DNA of 64,000 bases from Metabacillus arenae. Lineage in GTDB: Bacteria; Bacillota; Bacilli; Bacillales; Bacillaceae. The translations under genes and the position numbers were made by a program. Positions 37,670 to 46,356 of this stretch are shown piece after piece. The stretch spans positions 1-64,000 of the forward strand of contig NZ_JACXAI010000031.1 of assembly GCF_014773385.1 (NCBI RefSeq), written 5' to 3'. The first letter of the stretch is position 1; the number at the start of each line of letters is the position of its first letter. Under the pieces are notes generated by a model. It was not told the DNA's origin. It saw only the letters and a program-made list of their open reading frames with translations, and did no database searches.

Positions 37670-38505
37670 CCATATTTCACCTTCTCTAGGATGTTATTTT
37701 CAATACTAACTATTTCAATTATTTCATCTACTCTTAGTTCTTGAGATAAATCTACACTAATTGCTTTATTGATGATTAAATGATAAAAAATACTCAGACC
37801 ACTTCCACTGGCTAAATTCGTATCCTTATCAAATTGATTTGATATTTCTCTTATAGTCATTATTGGATTCAACAATCTTTTTATATATTCCAATTTTAGG
37901 TCCTCTAACAATAAATTTAACATTCCTTGAAAATTTTCAAAATGAGAGATAGTGTAGTATGAATGGATATAACTGATATTTCGGGCATATATCTTATCAA
38001 TTTCCTCTTCAGTAACGATTGCCCAATTAGTATCTCTCCTACTCCAATATTCACGTTCAATTTCAAATTTTTGAGTGATACGCTCATTGAACAAGTCTTC
38101 TTTGCTCTTTACTGTTCTGGCAACATCTACTTGTTGGTTTCTATTTTCAACTGTTAATACAAAATCGGTTGTCATCACAACATATTCACCTGTTTTTGGA
38201 TGTCTTGGATGTTCTATTCCTAACTCATCTGCAATTAAAATCGTTTCTTCATGAGGTAATAAAGGAAATTGCTCACGAATATCAAAAACAGAATCAGAAA
38301 ATTCAGTTAAATAAAAGTAGTTTCGTTCCAAATCCGATAAAAACTCATGCTGTCTTCCCGTTTTAATGCCCTTTAGCCTTGTTGACCGACCTAATGAAGA
38401 AACGTCTTGAATCTTTAGCCATGGTTGATAATCTGCACCGATTCCTGCCCCACGACCTTCCTTAATCCACTTTTCAATATTAGATGTTCTTTTTCTTTTT
38501 GACAT
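37666..38505 (-). CDS. tnsA: TnsA endonuclease (outer element)
   Basis: A 279-residue restriction-enzyme-like nuclease that cuts the 5' ends of the transposon. Glu60, Asp114 and Lys133 align by context with the Tn7 catalytic residues E63, D114 and K132. Residues ~165-279 form the TnsC/TnsB-contacting winged-helix part. The N-terminal PWLKIQDVSSLGRSTRLKG is shared with the broken inner copy. It is the first gene of the operon, reading away from glmS in the same direction. Its ribosome binding site is in a perfect hairpin. Confidence 0.93.
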   Translation of the reverse strand: MSKRKRTSNIEKWIKEGRGAGIGADYQPWLKIQDVSSLGRSTRLKGIKTGRQHEFLSDLERNYFYLTEFSDSVFDIREQFPLLPHEETILIADELGIEHPRHPKTGEYVVMTTDFVLTVENRNQQVDVARTVKSKEDLFNERITQKFEIEREYWSRRDTNWAIVTEEEIDKIYARNISYIHSYYTISHFENFQGMLNLLLEDLKLEYIKRLLNPIMTIREISNQFDKDTNLASGSGLSIFYHLIINKAISVDLSQELRVDEIIEIVSIENNILEKVKYG

Positions 38506-38512
38506 AAAAACA

Positions 38513-38540
38513 CCCCTTTAGATAATCATATCTAAAGGGG
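38513..38540 (-). promoter_or_regulatory. tnsA ribosome-binding-site hairpin (outer element)
   Basis: A perfect 12-bp stem, CCCCTTTAGATA / TATCTAAAGGGG, with a 4-base loop. The GGGG of the ribosome binding site lies in the 3' arm, seven bases before the tnsA ATG. Translation of tnsA should be blocked while the stem is folded. It could also be a DNA operator. Confidence 0.7.
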
Positions 38541-38542
38541 TA

Positions 38543-38631
38543 AAACGGTGCAACTTTATTATAAACGGTTAAACTTTGTTTTAAACGGTCGAACTTTATT
38601 ATAAACGGTTGAACTTTATTTTAAAGCCACA
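38543..38631 (-). repeat. right end of the outer Tn7-like element
   Basis: Four 20-bp repeats begin at 38543, 38563, 38583 and 38603 (AAACGGTTGAACTTTATTTT type), followed by the tip AAAGCCACA ending at 38631. The terminus reads TGTGGC on the minus strand. Repeat number and spacing equal the inner end, but the core is GGTTGA instead of ATCGCG. Confidence 0.85.
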
Positions 38632-38657
38632 AAAACCTCTACCGGCCGTTTATCTCC
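38632..38657. other. attTn7 insertion site downstream of glmS
   Basis: Twenty-six bases separate the glmS stop codon from the transposon tip, the spacing seen for Tn7 in E. coli. The five bases next to the tip (AAAAC, 38632-38636) are the expected target duplication. The glmS C-terminus (NLAKSVTVE) that TnsD reads is the conserved peptide. Confidence 0.8.
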
Positions 38658-40460
38658 CTACTCAACCGTAACCGACTTAGCCAAATTCCTCGGCTTATCG
38701 ACATCACAGCCGCGGTGAAGGGCTGCGAAGTAAGCGATCAGCTGCAGTGGGACAACTGAGACTAGCGGAGTTAAGGATTCATGCACTTCTGGAAGGACGA
38801 AGCGGTCGTCTTCTTCTTCAAGTCCCTTAAGGGAAATAATGCATGGATTGGCTCCGCGTGCGACGACTTCCTTTACGTTTCCGCGGATGCTCAGGTTTAC
38901 GTGTCCTTGGGTAGCAAGCGCGATGATTGGTGTGCCGTTTTCAATTAGGGCGATTGTACCGTGTTTTAGTTCTCCTCCAGCAAAGCCTTCTGCTTGGATG
39001 TAGGAGATTTCCTTGAGCTTCAATGCGCCTTCAAGGCCTACATAGTAATCGACTGCACGGCCAATGAAGAAGCAGTTGCGTGTTGTTGATAAATATTCAC
39101 GCGCGATGTAGTCCATTTCTTCTTTTTGGTCACAAAGAGCTTCCATCGCATTGGCGGCAATACCGAGTTCTTTCACAAGGTCAAACTCTAAAGAGTGTCC
39201 TTTGCTTTCAGCCGTTTTGGCCGCCAGGATTGCTAATACCGCAATTTGTGCTGTATAAGCTTTTGTTGAGGCAACAGCAATTTCAGGACCTGCATGAAGC
39301 AATAGGGTGTAATCTGCTTCACGTGAAAGGGTAGACCCAGGTACGTTCGTAATTGTTAAAGCTTTATGTCCAAGCGCTTTAATTGTAACAAGGACCGCCC
39401 GGCTGTCTGCTGTTTCCCCGCTTTGAGAAATAAAAATGAACAGCGGGTTTTCAGATAATAGCGGCATGTTGTAGTTGAATTCACTTGCCACATGTACTTC
39501 TACTGGTACTTTTGCCCAGCTTTCAATGAACTGTTTTCCAACCAAACCAGCATGGTAGCTTGTTCCGCAAGCGATAATATAAACACGGTCTGCTGCATTT
39601 ACTGCATTTGCAATATCATCATTAATTTTCACGCTGCCTGCTTCGTTTTGGTATTCTTGGATGATTTTGCGCATGACAAGCGGCTGCTCGTCAATTTCTT
39701 TTAACATGTAATGAGGGTAAGTGCCCTTCTCAATATCACTTGCATCTAATTCTGCTGTATATGGTGAGCGGTCTACCACTTCACCATTTAACGTTTTAAT
39801 AACAACCTGCTCACGAGTAACTAGAACCATTTCTTTGTCCATAAGCTCAACATATTGATTTGTTACTTGCAGCATCGCCATTGCGTCAGATGCTACTACG
39901 TTGAAGCCTTCGCCTAGTCCAACAAGCAATGGACTTTTGTTCTTCGCAACAAAAATTGTCTCAGGATTTTGCTCGTCTAAAAGAGCAATCGCATAAGAAC
40001 CTTTTAAAAGAGATAACGTTTGACGGAAAGCTTCTTCAACAGTTTCCCCTTGCTGAATAAACTTTTCAATCACTTGAACGACAATCTCTGTATCTGTATC
40101 ACTTTTCAAAGATATATCTTGTAAATATTCACGCTTCAATTGCATGTAGTTTTCAATTACACCGTTGTGAACAAGTGTAAAGCGGCTAGATGCACTTTGA
40201 TGCGGGTGAGCATTTACCCTGCTTGGCACACCATGTGTTGCCCAGCGCGTGTGACCGATTCCAGCAGTAGTTGTCACACTTGTATCAACTGATTCACGTA
40301 AAATGGCAATACGGCCCTTTTCCTTAAATACGTGTATACCATCGTGGTTAGTAACTGCAATACCTGCAGAATCATACCCGCGGTATTCCAATTTTTCAAG
40401 GCCGCGTAATAAAATTTCCTTTGAATCTTGTTGACCAATATATCCTACAATTCCGCACAT
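38658..40460 (-). CDS. glmS: glutamine-fructose-6-phosphate aminotransferase
   Basis: A full-length 600-residue GlmS that makes glucosamine-6-phosphate. Cys2 (MCGIVGYIG) is the glutaminase nucleophile. HTRWATHG and the two SIS domains ([17 protein letters not shown], then [26 protein letters not shown]) are present, and the C-terminus is the canonical [13 protein letters not shown]. It is controlled by a ribozyme in its leader. Its 3' end is the attachment site of the Tn7-like element, and the terminator that would normally follow is displaced, so transcripts may run into tnsA. Confidence 0.98.
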   Translation of the reverse strand: MCGIVGYIGQQDSKEILLRGLEKLEYRGYDSAGIAVTNHDGIHVFKEKGRIAILRESVDTSVTTTAGIGHTRWATHGVPSRVNAHPHQSASSRFTLVHNGVIENYMQLKREYLQDISLKSDTDTEIVVQVIEKFIQQGETVEEAFRQTLSLLKGSYAIALLDEQNPETIFVAKNKSPLLVGLGEGFNVVASDAMAMLQVTNQYVELMDKEMVLVTREQVVIKTLNGEVVDRSPYTAELDASDIEKGTYPHYMLKEIDEQPLVMRKIIQEYQNEAGSVKINDDIANAVNAADRVYIIACGTSYHAGLVGKQFIESWAKVPVEVHVASEFNYNMPLLSENPLFIFISQSGETADSRAVLVTIKALGHKALTITNVPGSTLSREADYTLLLHAGPEIAVASTKAYTAQIAVLAILAAKTAESKGHSLEFDLVKELGIAANAMEALCDQKEEMDYIAREYLSTTRNCFFIGRAVDYYVGLEGALKLKEISYIQAEGFAGGELKHGTIALIENGTPIIALATQGHVNLSIRGNVKEVVARGANPCIISLKGLEEEDDRFVLPEVHESLTPLVSVVPLQLIAYFAALHRGCDVDKPRNLAKSVTVE

Positions 40461-40498
40461 AATTAATTCTTCCTCCCGAATTGTAAAGGGACAAAGAG

Positions 40499-40520
40499 GC
40501 CGGGGACCTTCATCGTCCCC
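40499..40520 (-). promoter_or_regulatory. hairpin between ribozyme and glmS start
   Basis: GGGGAC and GTCCCC form a short stem around GATGAAG, about 40 bases before the glmS start codon. Few U follow it, so terminator function is doubtful. Confidence 0.4.
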
Positions 40521-40544
40521 TCACACATGTTTTATTTTTGAGAT

Positions 40545-40697
40545 CGATTAAGCTCCTCTCTTTGTACACAAGGTTGCCCCTATGGTTTAAAGAGTCGCGT
40601 TCGGTTGTAATCGTGCAACCGGGAGGCATCCGCCGAAGAATCGATTAACCTCCTCCTCGTCAACTAAGCTATCGTCCGTCAGCTTAGTTCAGGCGCT
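40545..40697 (-). promoter_or_regulatory. glmS ribozyme: glmS ribozyme-riboswitch
   Basis: Read on the minus strand it begins AGCGCC (cleavage before the G at 40696), then GAACTAAGCTGACGG, AGTTGACGAGGAGG, TTCGGCGGATGCCTCCCGG and a closing GAGCTTAAT. These are the conserved pieces of the metabolite-cleaved glmS ribozyme. Glucosamine-6-phosphate triggers self-cleavage and message decay, giving feedback control of glmS. Confidence 0.93.
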
Positions 40698-40757
40698 ATC
40701 TAATGATTTAGTCTTTCCTATGCTCCTTTCCATTTTTAGAATAAAAACACAGAAATA

Positions 40758-40787
40758 ATCATACTATAATCTATTGAAAATCGTCAA
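40758..40787 (-). promoter_or_regulatory. glmS promoter
   Basis: TTGACG (40787-40782) and TATGAT (40763-40758) with an 18-bp spacer, about 60 bases before the ribozyme cleavage site. Confidence 0.6.
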
Positions 40788-41087
40788 TCATTACAAAAAA
40801 TTGACCAATTGATCGAATCCATATAGTATATGAGATTTTTCCACATATCGTGCCTTTTTTCATCTGTTTCAGCTTTCATAAAGAGGTATTTTTTCCTAGA
40901 ACCCCTTATTATTCACCTATAATGGCCGATATTAGGATTGATAAGGTTATATCTATATGGATAGGTAGTATTAAACGCTAGTAGATTCTTCTTGTTTTTA
41001 TTCTATTAGGTATAGGAGATGACCAAATCTAATATAGATATTACGAGCGTTTGAAAGCTTGCAATTTACAAGAAAGGTTGTAATTCC

Positions 41088-41192
41088 ATGACTGAAATTT
41101 TTGAACTGATACGTACTGTCTACCATATGGCTTATATTATCGTACTAGGCACAGGCTGCCTCTTTATCTACTACCATTTAATTAAACATTAG
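41088..41192 (+). CDS. possible 34-residue membrane peptide
   Basis: An ATG behind AGAAAGG opens a 34-codon frame with one hydrophobic helix (AYIIVLGTGCLFIYY) and a short basic end. It overlaps the convergent glycosyltransferase gene by 11 bases at the 3' ends. Small single-helix proteins of this kind are common but hard to prove. No family is recognised. Confidence 0.35.
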   Translation: MTEIFELIRTVYHMAYIIVLGTGCLFIYYHLIKH

Positions 41193-42363
41193 CATCCAGG
41201 CTGGCATAGATTTTTGACAATATGGAATCGATCATTTCATCATGCTGACTAGGTGGATTCATGATGTTTTCATGAATGAAATGAAATAATTCTTCATTCG
41301 ATTCGACTTCGATTTCATTTAAATAATCAAACCTGTTTTTCCTCATTCTAAATTCCATTGCTTCATTGTTTAATCTTGCAAATAGCTGCTCTTCAAGCGG
41401 TTCTGTTGACTCTAATCGATGAATCACCCCCTTTAGCTCTAAATAAGCTAAGTTCATTTCTTCTTGTCCTGGCAGGACAGAATGGATAAAGATTGGCAAA
41501 TTTTTCTTTAGCGCTTCGCTTGTTGTCACCCCCCCGGGCTTCGTAATAATTGCATCAGCCCACTCATATAGTTCATTCATACTTTGCGGGCTCGAAATAT
41601 ATGAGAGCGGAATGATTGCTTCCGAGTTCAGCTCAGACAGCTGTTGAAATAACCTGTGGTTAGACCCGCACAAAACCCGGTACAGGGCAGAATGACTTTC
41701 TTCTACTTGCTCTAAAAGAGAAAAGTTTTCTCCGAGTCCTTGGCTTCCGCCTGCAACCAAAATATGAAGCTTGTCGCTTTTTTTCTTTATTCGTTTTTTC
41801 GATTTAATTGCATCATGGGTCAAAATACCTGTCACAATCACTTGACCTGATGGTACACCCTCAGCTATTAATCTCTCTTTCACATCTTTGTTCGGAACAA
41901 AGTGCCAATCCGTTCCCTTTGATCCCCACAGACCATTAATGAAAAAATCGGTGTAACAATTGATCACCGGAGCATGACATACACCGTATTCCTTTAGCTT
42001 ACTGACAAGCAAGGAAGTAAAGCTGTGTGTACAAACAATCAAATCTGGCTGTTTTTGTGAAAGCAAGGTCTCCATCTTTTCCAGAAAAAGCACTTCATAC
42101 GTGTAATGTAATAAAGCTGAGGACTTATTGAAAAATTTCTGATAAAAAGAGCTGTAGAAGCTCGGAAAACGGGTGATCCCTTTCATATAATATTTTGAAA
42201 TAAATTGTTCAAAAGGCTTGCTGAAATAGCTTAAAAAATCCACCTTTTCACATATGATCTCCGGGTTGTTTTTACTAAAGGAATCCATCAAAGCCTCAGC
42301 TGTTTGATGGTGTCCCGAGTTCATTGTAAAAAGAGGTAAAAAAAGTACTTTTTTCATTTCCAT
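41182..42363 (-). CDS. GT28 glycosyltransferase, MGDG-synthase/UgtP type
   Basis: A 393-residue GT-B enzyme. SGHHQTAEAL near the N-terminus is the lipid-acceptor motif of monogalactosyldiacylglycerol synthase-like proteins, VAGGSQGLGE is in the linker, and KPGGVTTSEALKKNLPI is the nucleotide-sugar motif. It probably adds sugar from a UDP-sugar to diacylglycerol or a related lipid at the membrane. It follows the ABC-permease gene by 20 bases, suggesting one operon whose transporter may handle the lipid or a peptide. It is not the main UgtP for certain. Confidence 0.8.
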   Translation of the reverse strand: MEMKKVLFLPLFTMNSGHHQTAEALMDSFSKNNPEIICEKVDFLSYFSKPFEQFISKYYMKGITRFPSFYSSFYQKFFNKSSALLHYTYEVLFLEKMETLLSQKQPDLIVCTHSFTSLLVSKLKEYGVCHAPVINCYTDFFINGLWGSKGTDWHFVPNKDVKERLIAEGVPSGQVIVTGILTHDAIKSKKRIKKKSDKLHILVAGGSQGLGENFSLLEQVEESHSALYRVLCGSNHRLFQQLSELNSEAIIPLSYISSPQSMNELYEWADAIITKPGGVTTSEALKKNLPIFIHSVLPGQEEMNLAYLELKGVIHRLESTEPLEEQLFARLNNEAMEFRMRKNRFDYLNEIEVESNEELFHFIHENIMNPPSQHDEMIDSILSKIYASLDANV

Positions 42364-42383
42364 CTCTCCTGCAGCTTCCGTTT

Positions 42384-44717
42384 TTAACTACGTTCAATCA
42401 ATTCTCTAACAGGCTGATTTGCCGCTTTCCTTGCAGGCAAATAGCTTGCAGCTATTCCAATGAATACACTTATAATCAGCCAAAAGCCAGCTCCGCTGAG
42501 CGGATATACATGGATTAGCGATGAGTTCAATAATGTTTGCCCCAGCTGTCTAGCTAAATAAAGGTGCAGCGGATAGGATAATAGAATAGAACATGCTGAA
42601 CTAAGAACTGCGACTAGTAAGCCTTCTCCTATAAATAACTGATAGACCCTTAATTTAGATCCTCCCATAGAACGAATAATTCCCAAGTCATTTCTTCGTT
42701 CAAACACATTAGCACTCATGGCCGTCATTAAATTAACGGCTCCAACGATTATGAATAAAAAGCCCACGACAACTAAAGCAAAAATAATTGTTTGGATAAT
42801 AGCCTCAGGGCGATTTTGCCGTTCCTCCTCAGATTCTACTGATTGAACGGCAATATTGTTTGCTTCAAAACGTTTTTCGCCAGCATCAATCACCTTTTGA
42901 ATCCCCTGTTTATTTGGATTTTCAGCTTGAACAGCCAAACGGTTCACCGTGTTTGTTTCCATCCATTTATGGTAAGCATCCAGATCTAAATACACAGCAG
43001 GGCCTTCTAATTGTCCGCTAATAACACCACTAATTTTCCATTCTTTTTCTTTCCCGCCTGTTTTTAATCGAATCTTATCACCCTTGTTCAAGTTTTCACC
43101 TAATAAATCCTTCATATCTTGATTGATCACTACTTCATCCTTTTGAAAGCTCCATATACCCTGCAGCATGTTAGGCTGGAAAAAGGTAGTTTCTTTAGGC
43201 AGAGCTACCAGCTGGGAATTCCGAGTTGTTCTGTCATTTCCTTGATATACTTCCGTGTTCCGAACAGTCCAGCCCTCTGCATCTTTTGAGCCTTCAATCT
43301 TTTTCGCCAGCGTCAGCAGGTGATCATTAGGGATTTGCCCGCTTAGGGTCCATTCCACATCATAATTAGAAAACTTTTGAATATGGTCAACCGTTGCAAC
43401 CAGAGAGCTGTATAAAGCAGTACAGGCTATAATCACCGCTCCCCCGAATGACAGCATCAATAGATTCGTAACCCATTGGACCTTTTTGGTCATCGCTTGG
43501 CGAAAAATAAGAGTTTCATAATGAAAAAAATGGCTTTTTCCTTGTTTCTTCTTTAGCGTTGATGCAACAGGAATCCTCTGTAAGCCTCTTGCAACTGGGA
43601 GCATCAACACCCGAATCAATGGGAAGATCATGGCAAGTGCGGGCACAACATAGGCTGCACCTAAAATAATCGCCCCCACCTCCATCTGAAAATAAAACGG
43701 AACATTTACTAAATGAAGCCTGTTTGTTAAAGATGTGGAAAAAAGGTGAGCCGCACTATAACTAACAGGAATAGAAATAAGGGCAGTGAAAGTCCCAATC
43801 ATGAAAACCGTCATTCCAAGCTGCTTGATAAAATAGATACTAGTGGCCCCTAAAGATTTAAAAACGCTCATTTCACTCATTTTTTCTAAAATCATCCGGT
43901 AAAATAGATGTCCCACAAGAATAATACCCAGCAAACAAGCTAATGATCCCAAGATCACTAATAAAAGAAGAACCGAATGGACGATAAGTTCGCGAATATT
44001 CTCTGTTTCACTTGTTAATACTGTCCGTGACACGTTAATTTCTTCATTTTCAAGCTTTTGAGTAATATCTGAAGTTGCTTGATCAATTTGTCTAGCCCCA
44101 TCAACAGTCACTTGAACAATATTATTAGCATTTTGTCCTCCTAAGCTTTCAAATGTCTCAGGGGTTACATACACATATCCCTGCCCGCTGAATTCACTCG
44201 GAATTTGATCGTAATCACTTATTACTCCTTTGACCACTAATTCAGTTGATTTTCTGCCTGGCAATTGAAGGTTAACCTTTTCTCCGGCAGTAAGATTATA
44301 ATATTCAGCTGAGCTTTTTTCTATATAAACTCCTTTTTGAAACGTATCCTCCTTTGTTTCAAATTTTTGAATACGGTAATTTCCTTCAGCAGGTAACCGT
44401 GTGAGCTCCACATTCCTTAACTGGCCATCTACCTCCAGTCTGGCTCTTGATTCGAACTTTGCTTCTGCCTCTTGTATCCCTTTAAGCTCCTGAAGCTCGG
44501 AAACTACTTCTTTTGTAAATGAATTCGTGTAAAAGGTGATGTCAGCCTTATTTGTCTCCTCATTTGTATGAAGCAGCGCCTTTTGAAAATGAAGATTCGT
44601 ATTTAAAAGCGTGCCTATTAAAATTAAACAAATGCTGATAGAAAATACGATCATCCATGTCCGTGCTTTATACCCTTTAAGATTCCGCCACGCATTTTTC
44701 ATATAGATTGGAGTCAT
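42384..44717 (-). CDS. FtsX-like ABC transporter permease
   Basis: A 777-residue membrane protein with an N-terminal helix, a large external MacB-like periplasmic-core domain, three helices (about 255-380), a second external domain and three final helices, i.e. two FtsX cores in tandem. ERRNDLGIIRSMGGSKLRVYQLFIGEG is the typical coupling stretch. It overlaps the ATPase gene by four bases. Such MacB/LolCDE-type transporters act mechanically on lipoproteins, peptides or antibiotics; the substrate here is unknown. Confidence 0.88.
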   Translation of the reverse strand: MTPIYMKNAWRNLKGYKARTWMIVFSISICLILIGTLLNTNLHFQKALLHTNEETNKADITFYTNSFTKEVVSELQELKGIQEAEAKFESRARLEVDGQLRNVELTRLPAEGNYRIQKFETKEDTFQKGVYIEKSSAEYYNLTAGEKVNLQLPGRKSTELVVKGVISDYDQIPSEFSGQGYVYVTPETFESLGGQNANNIVQVTVDGARQIDQATSDITQKLENEEINVSRTVLTSETENIRELIVHSVLLLLVILGSLACLLGIILVGHLFYRMILEKMSEMSVFKSLGATSIYFIKQLGMTVFMIGTFTALISIPVSYSAAHLFSTSLTNRLHLVNVPFYFQMEVGAIILGAAYVVPALAMIFPLIRVLMLPVARGLQRIPVASTLKKKQGKSHFFHYETLIFRQAMTKKVQWVTNLLMLSFGGAVIIACTALYSSLVATVDHIQKFSNYDVEWTLSGQIPNDHLLTLAKKIEGSKDAEGWTVRNTEVYQGNDRTTRNSQLVALPKETTFFQPNMLQGIWSFQKDEVVINQDMKDLLGENLNKGDKIRLKTGGKEKEWKISGVISGQLEGPAVYLDLDAYHKWMETNTVNRLAVQAENPNKQGIQKVIDAGEKRFEANNIAVQSVESEEERQNRPEAIIQTIIFALVVVGFLFIIVGAVNLMTAMSANVFERRNDLGIIRSMGGSKLRVYQLFIGEGLLVAVLSSACSILLSYPLHLYLARQLGQTLLNSSLIHVYPLSGAGFWLIISVFIGIAASYLPARKAANQPVRELIERS

Positions 44718-45412
44718 ATTAATCTCTCATGGTCTTGAATTCTGTTATCTCCAGAGACCTTTCCGTCTTTTACATGGATGGTTCTCGATACACGTTCTGC
44801 AAGGTCTTGGTCATGGGTTACCATTACGATTGTCTTCCCCTCACCTACTAATTGTTCGAAAAGCGCAAAGATCGATTGAGAATTTTCACTATCAAGATTT
44901 CCTGTTGGTTCATCTGCCATTAATAATGGCGGATCATTAGCAAGAGCCCTTGCAATTGCTGCACGTTGCTTTTCTCCGCCAGATACATAATCTGGAAAAT
45001 AGTGAATGCGTTCTTTCAGGCCGACTGATTCAAGCAATTCAGAAGCGCGTCTTTTTCTAGCCTTTCGGGAAACCCCTCTACTTAATTCCATCGGAAGCAT
45101 AACATTTTCTAATAATGTGAGAGTTGGGATGAGGTGAAAGGACTGAAAAACAATTCCTATATTTGAGCTTCGCCACTTTGTTAACCTCCTGTTAGAAAGA
45201 CTCGATAATTCTGTTCCATTTATATGAATGGATCCAGAAGATGGGAAATCGATTCCAGTTAACATGTTTAGGAGGGTTGACTTTCCACTGCCTGACTTTC
45301 CAATAATCCCCACAAATTCATTCGGTTGGATTTGAAAGCTGACATTATGCAAAGCATAGTTTGTGTTTCCTCCAATTTTATAAGTTTTTGTTACATTTTG
45401 GAGTTCAATCAT
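44714..45412 (-). CDS. LolD/MacB-type ABC transporter ATP-binding protein
   Basis: A 232-residue ATPase with Walker A GKSGSGKST, the Q-loop in GIVFQSFHLIP, signature VSGGEKQRAAIARAL, Walker B LLMADEPTGNLD and the switch histidine in VMVTHDQDLAERV. The ATG follows a GAAAGATC-poor leader, so the start is chosen by homology. It is first in an operon with the permease and glycosyltransferase. Confidence 0.92.
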   Translation of the reverse strand: MIELQNVTKTYKIGGNTNYALHNVSFQIQPNEFVGIIGKSGSGKSTLLNMLTGIDFPSSGSIHINGTELSSLSNRRLTKWRSSNIGIVFQSFHLIPTLTLLENVMLPMELSRGVSRKARKRRASELLESVGLKERIHYFPDYVSGGEKQRAAIARALANDPPLLMADEPTGNLDSENSQSIFALFEQLVGEGKTIVMVTHDQDLAERVSRTIHVKDGKVSGDNRIQDHERLI

Positions 45413-46116
45413 GTTGATCTTTCTCCCCTCTCATTGCCTAGCTCAGGTGGTTCACAAGCATGCCCTGCCTAGCCTAGAGCGCCCGCCTCCCAAAAAGATC
45501 GCTTTTTTCCTTAATAGAGGGGGTTGTCTTGTGACCCGTGATACGGACTGAGCTATGGAGCTGGACAACGATAGTTTCAAATAAATTCTTGCTTACCGTT
45601 GTAATTCGTCTCCATCTGGATGTTTTTTCCTTTATGCAATGCTCTTCTGCACTAAATTTCCAATATCGTTCTCTTTTTGGCAAAAATAATTTCTCTCTTC
45701 CCATTTAATAACACGTGAACATTCCATTCGCAATAGAGCTCCAATAAACCCCATGGTAATTCAATCCTTTTAACATGAATATTTTCTTAGATGAAAATAG
45801 TATAAATAGAGTTTATTTTCCATTTTTATCCACCAATCCAGGTTCTTTTAATCTTTAAGGCTTATGTATTTTGGTTTTTTTTGTAAATACGTGCGAAAAA
45901 AGTAGATACGTGTACTCATTTTTCCCGTTAATTTTAAAGCTTTTTCAAAGATTCTCTATAGTTCTCAATTTTTTCAAATTTTTTTTGAAGTCCTTTTCCT
46001 CCAATATTACAAAAATGTTAAATTCATTTACAATTCAAATTACCCTTTATTCACAAGGGATTTTCAAGCTTTAGTGCAGGAAGAATTCCTTTGAAAAGCG
46101 GCTCTAAAAAGAAAAA
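45413..46116. other. intergenic region between divergent operons
   Basis: About 700 bp. A 76-codon open frame on the minus strand (45474-45704) has no ribosome binding site or family. The stretch from 45800 to 46060 is very T-rich. No terminator or riboswitch could be named. Confidence 0.4.
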
Positions 46117-46167
46117 TTGTTACAGTTGTGACAAATTTATATAGTGTTTTATGTGAGTGCGCTTACA
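46117..46167 (+). promoter_or_regulatory. hasA operon promoter with cre-like site
   Basis: TTGTTA (46117-46122) and TATAGT (46140-46145) are 17 bp apart. TGAGTGCGCTTACA (46154-46167) is an imperfect palindrome; its reverse strand matches the CcpA consensus with one mismatch. It lies at about +2 to +15, a repressing position. A 200-base leader follows before hasA. Confidence 0.45.
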
Positions 46168-46356
46168 CATTAGCAATATTAAGTTCTTTTCTGCTTTACA
46201 TAGATAAAGGGGCTATTTGTCACAGGAAGAACGTCAGATTGAAAAGAAGCCCAAAAATACTTAATCTAATTTTGACGAATCGGCTCGGGAATTGCTGAGG
46301 AGGGAGCCAGTCAGTTCGTTTTGTTTTGAAATTATGAAATTGAGAGGAGAGCTATA

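Larger units (their letters stand above)
35282..38631 (-). mobile_element. outer Tn7-like transposon, right-end remnant
   Basis: A Tn7-type right end, intact tnsA and tnsB, and a truncated tnsC. Everything beyond (rest of tnsC, target selector, left end) has been separated by, or lost with, the insertion of the second element. Confidence 0.85.

Noticed and set aside
32164-38366. Many plus-strand frames opposite the tns genes
   Set aside because: They mirror conserved coding DNA, lack start sites and show no family.
45474-45704. A 76-codon frame on the minus strand before the ABC-transporter operon's upstream gap
   Set aside because: No ribosome binding site, no hydrophobic or family pattern, and biased composition; not supportable as a gene.
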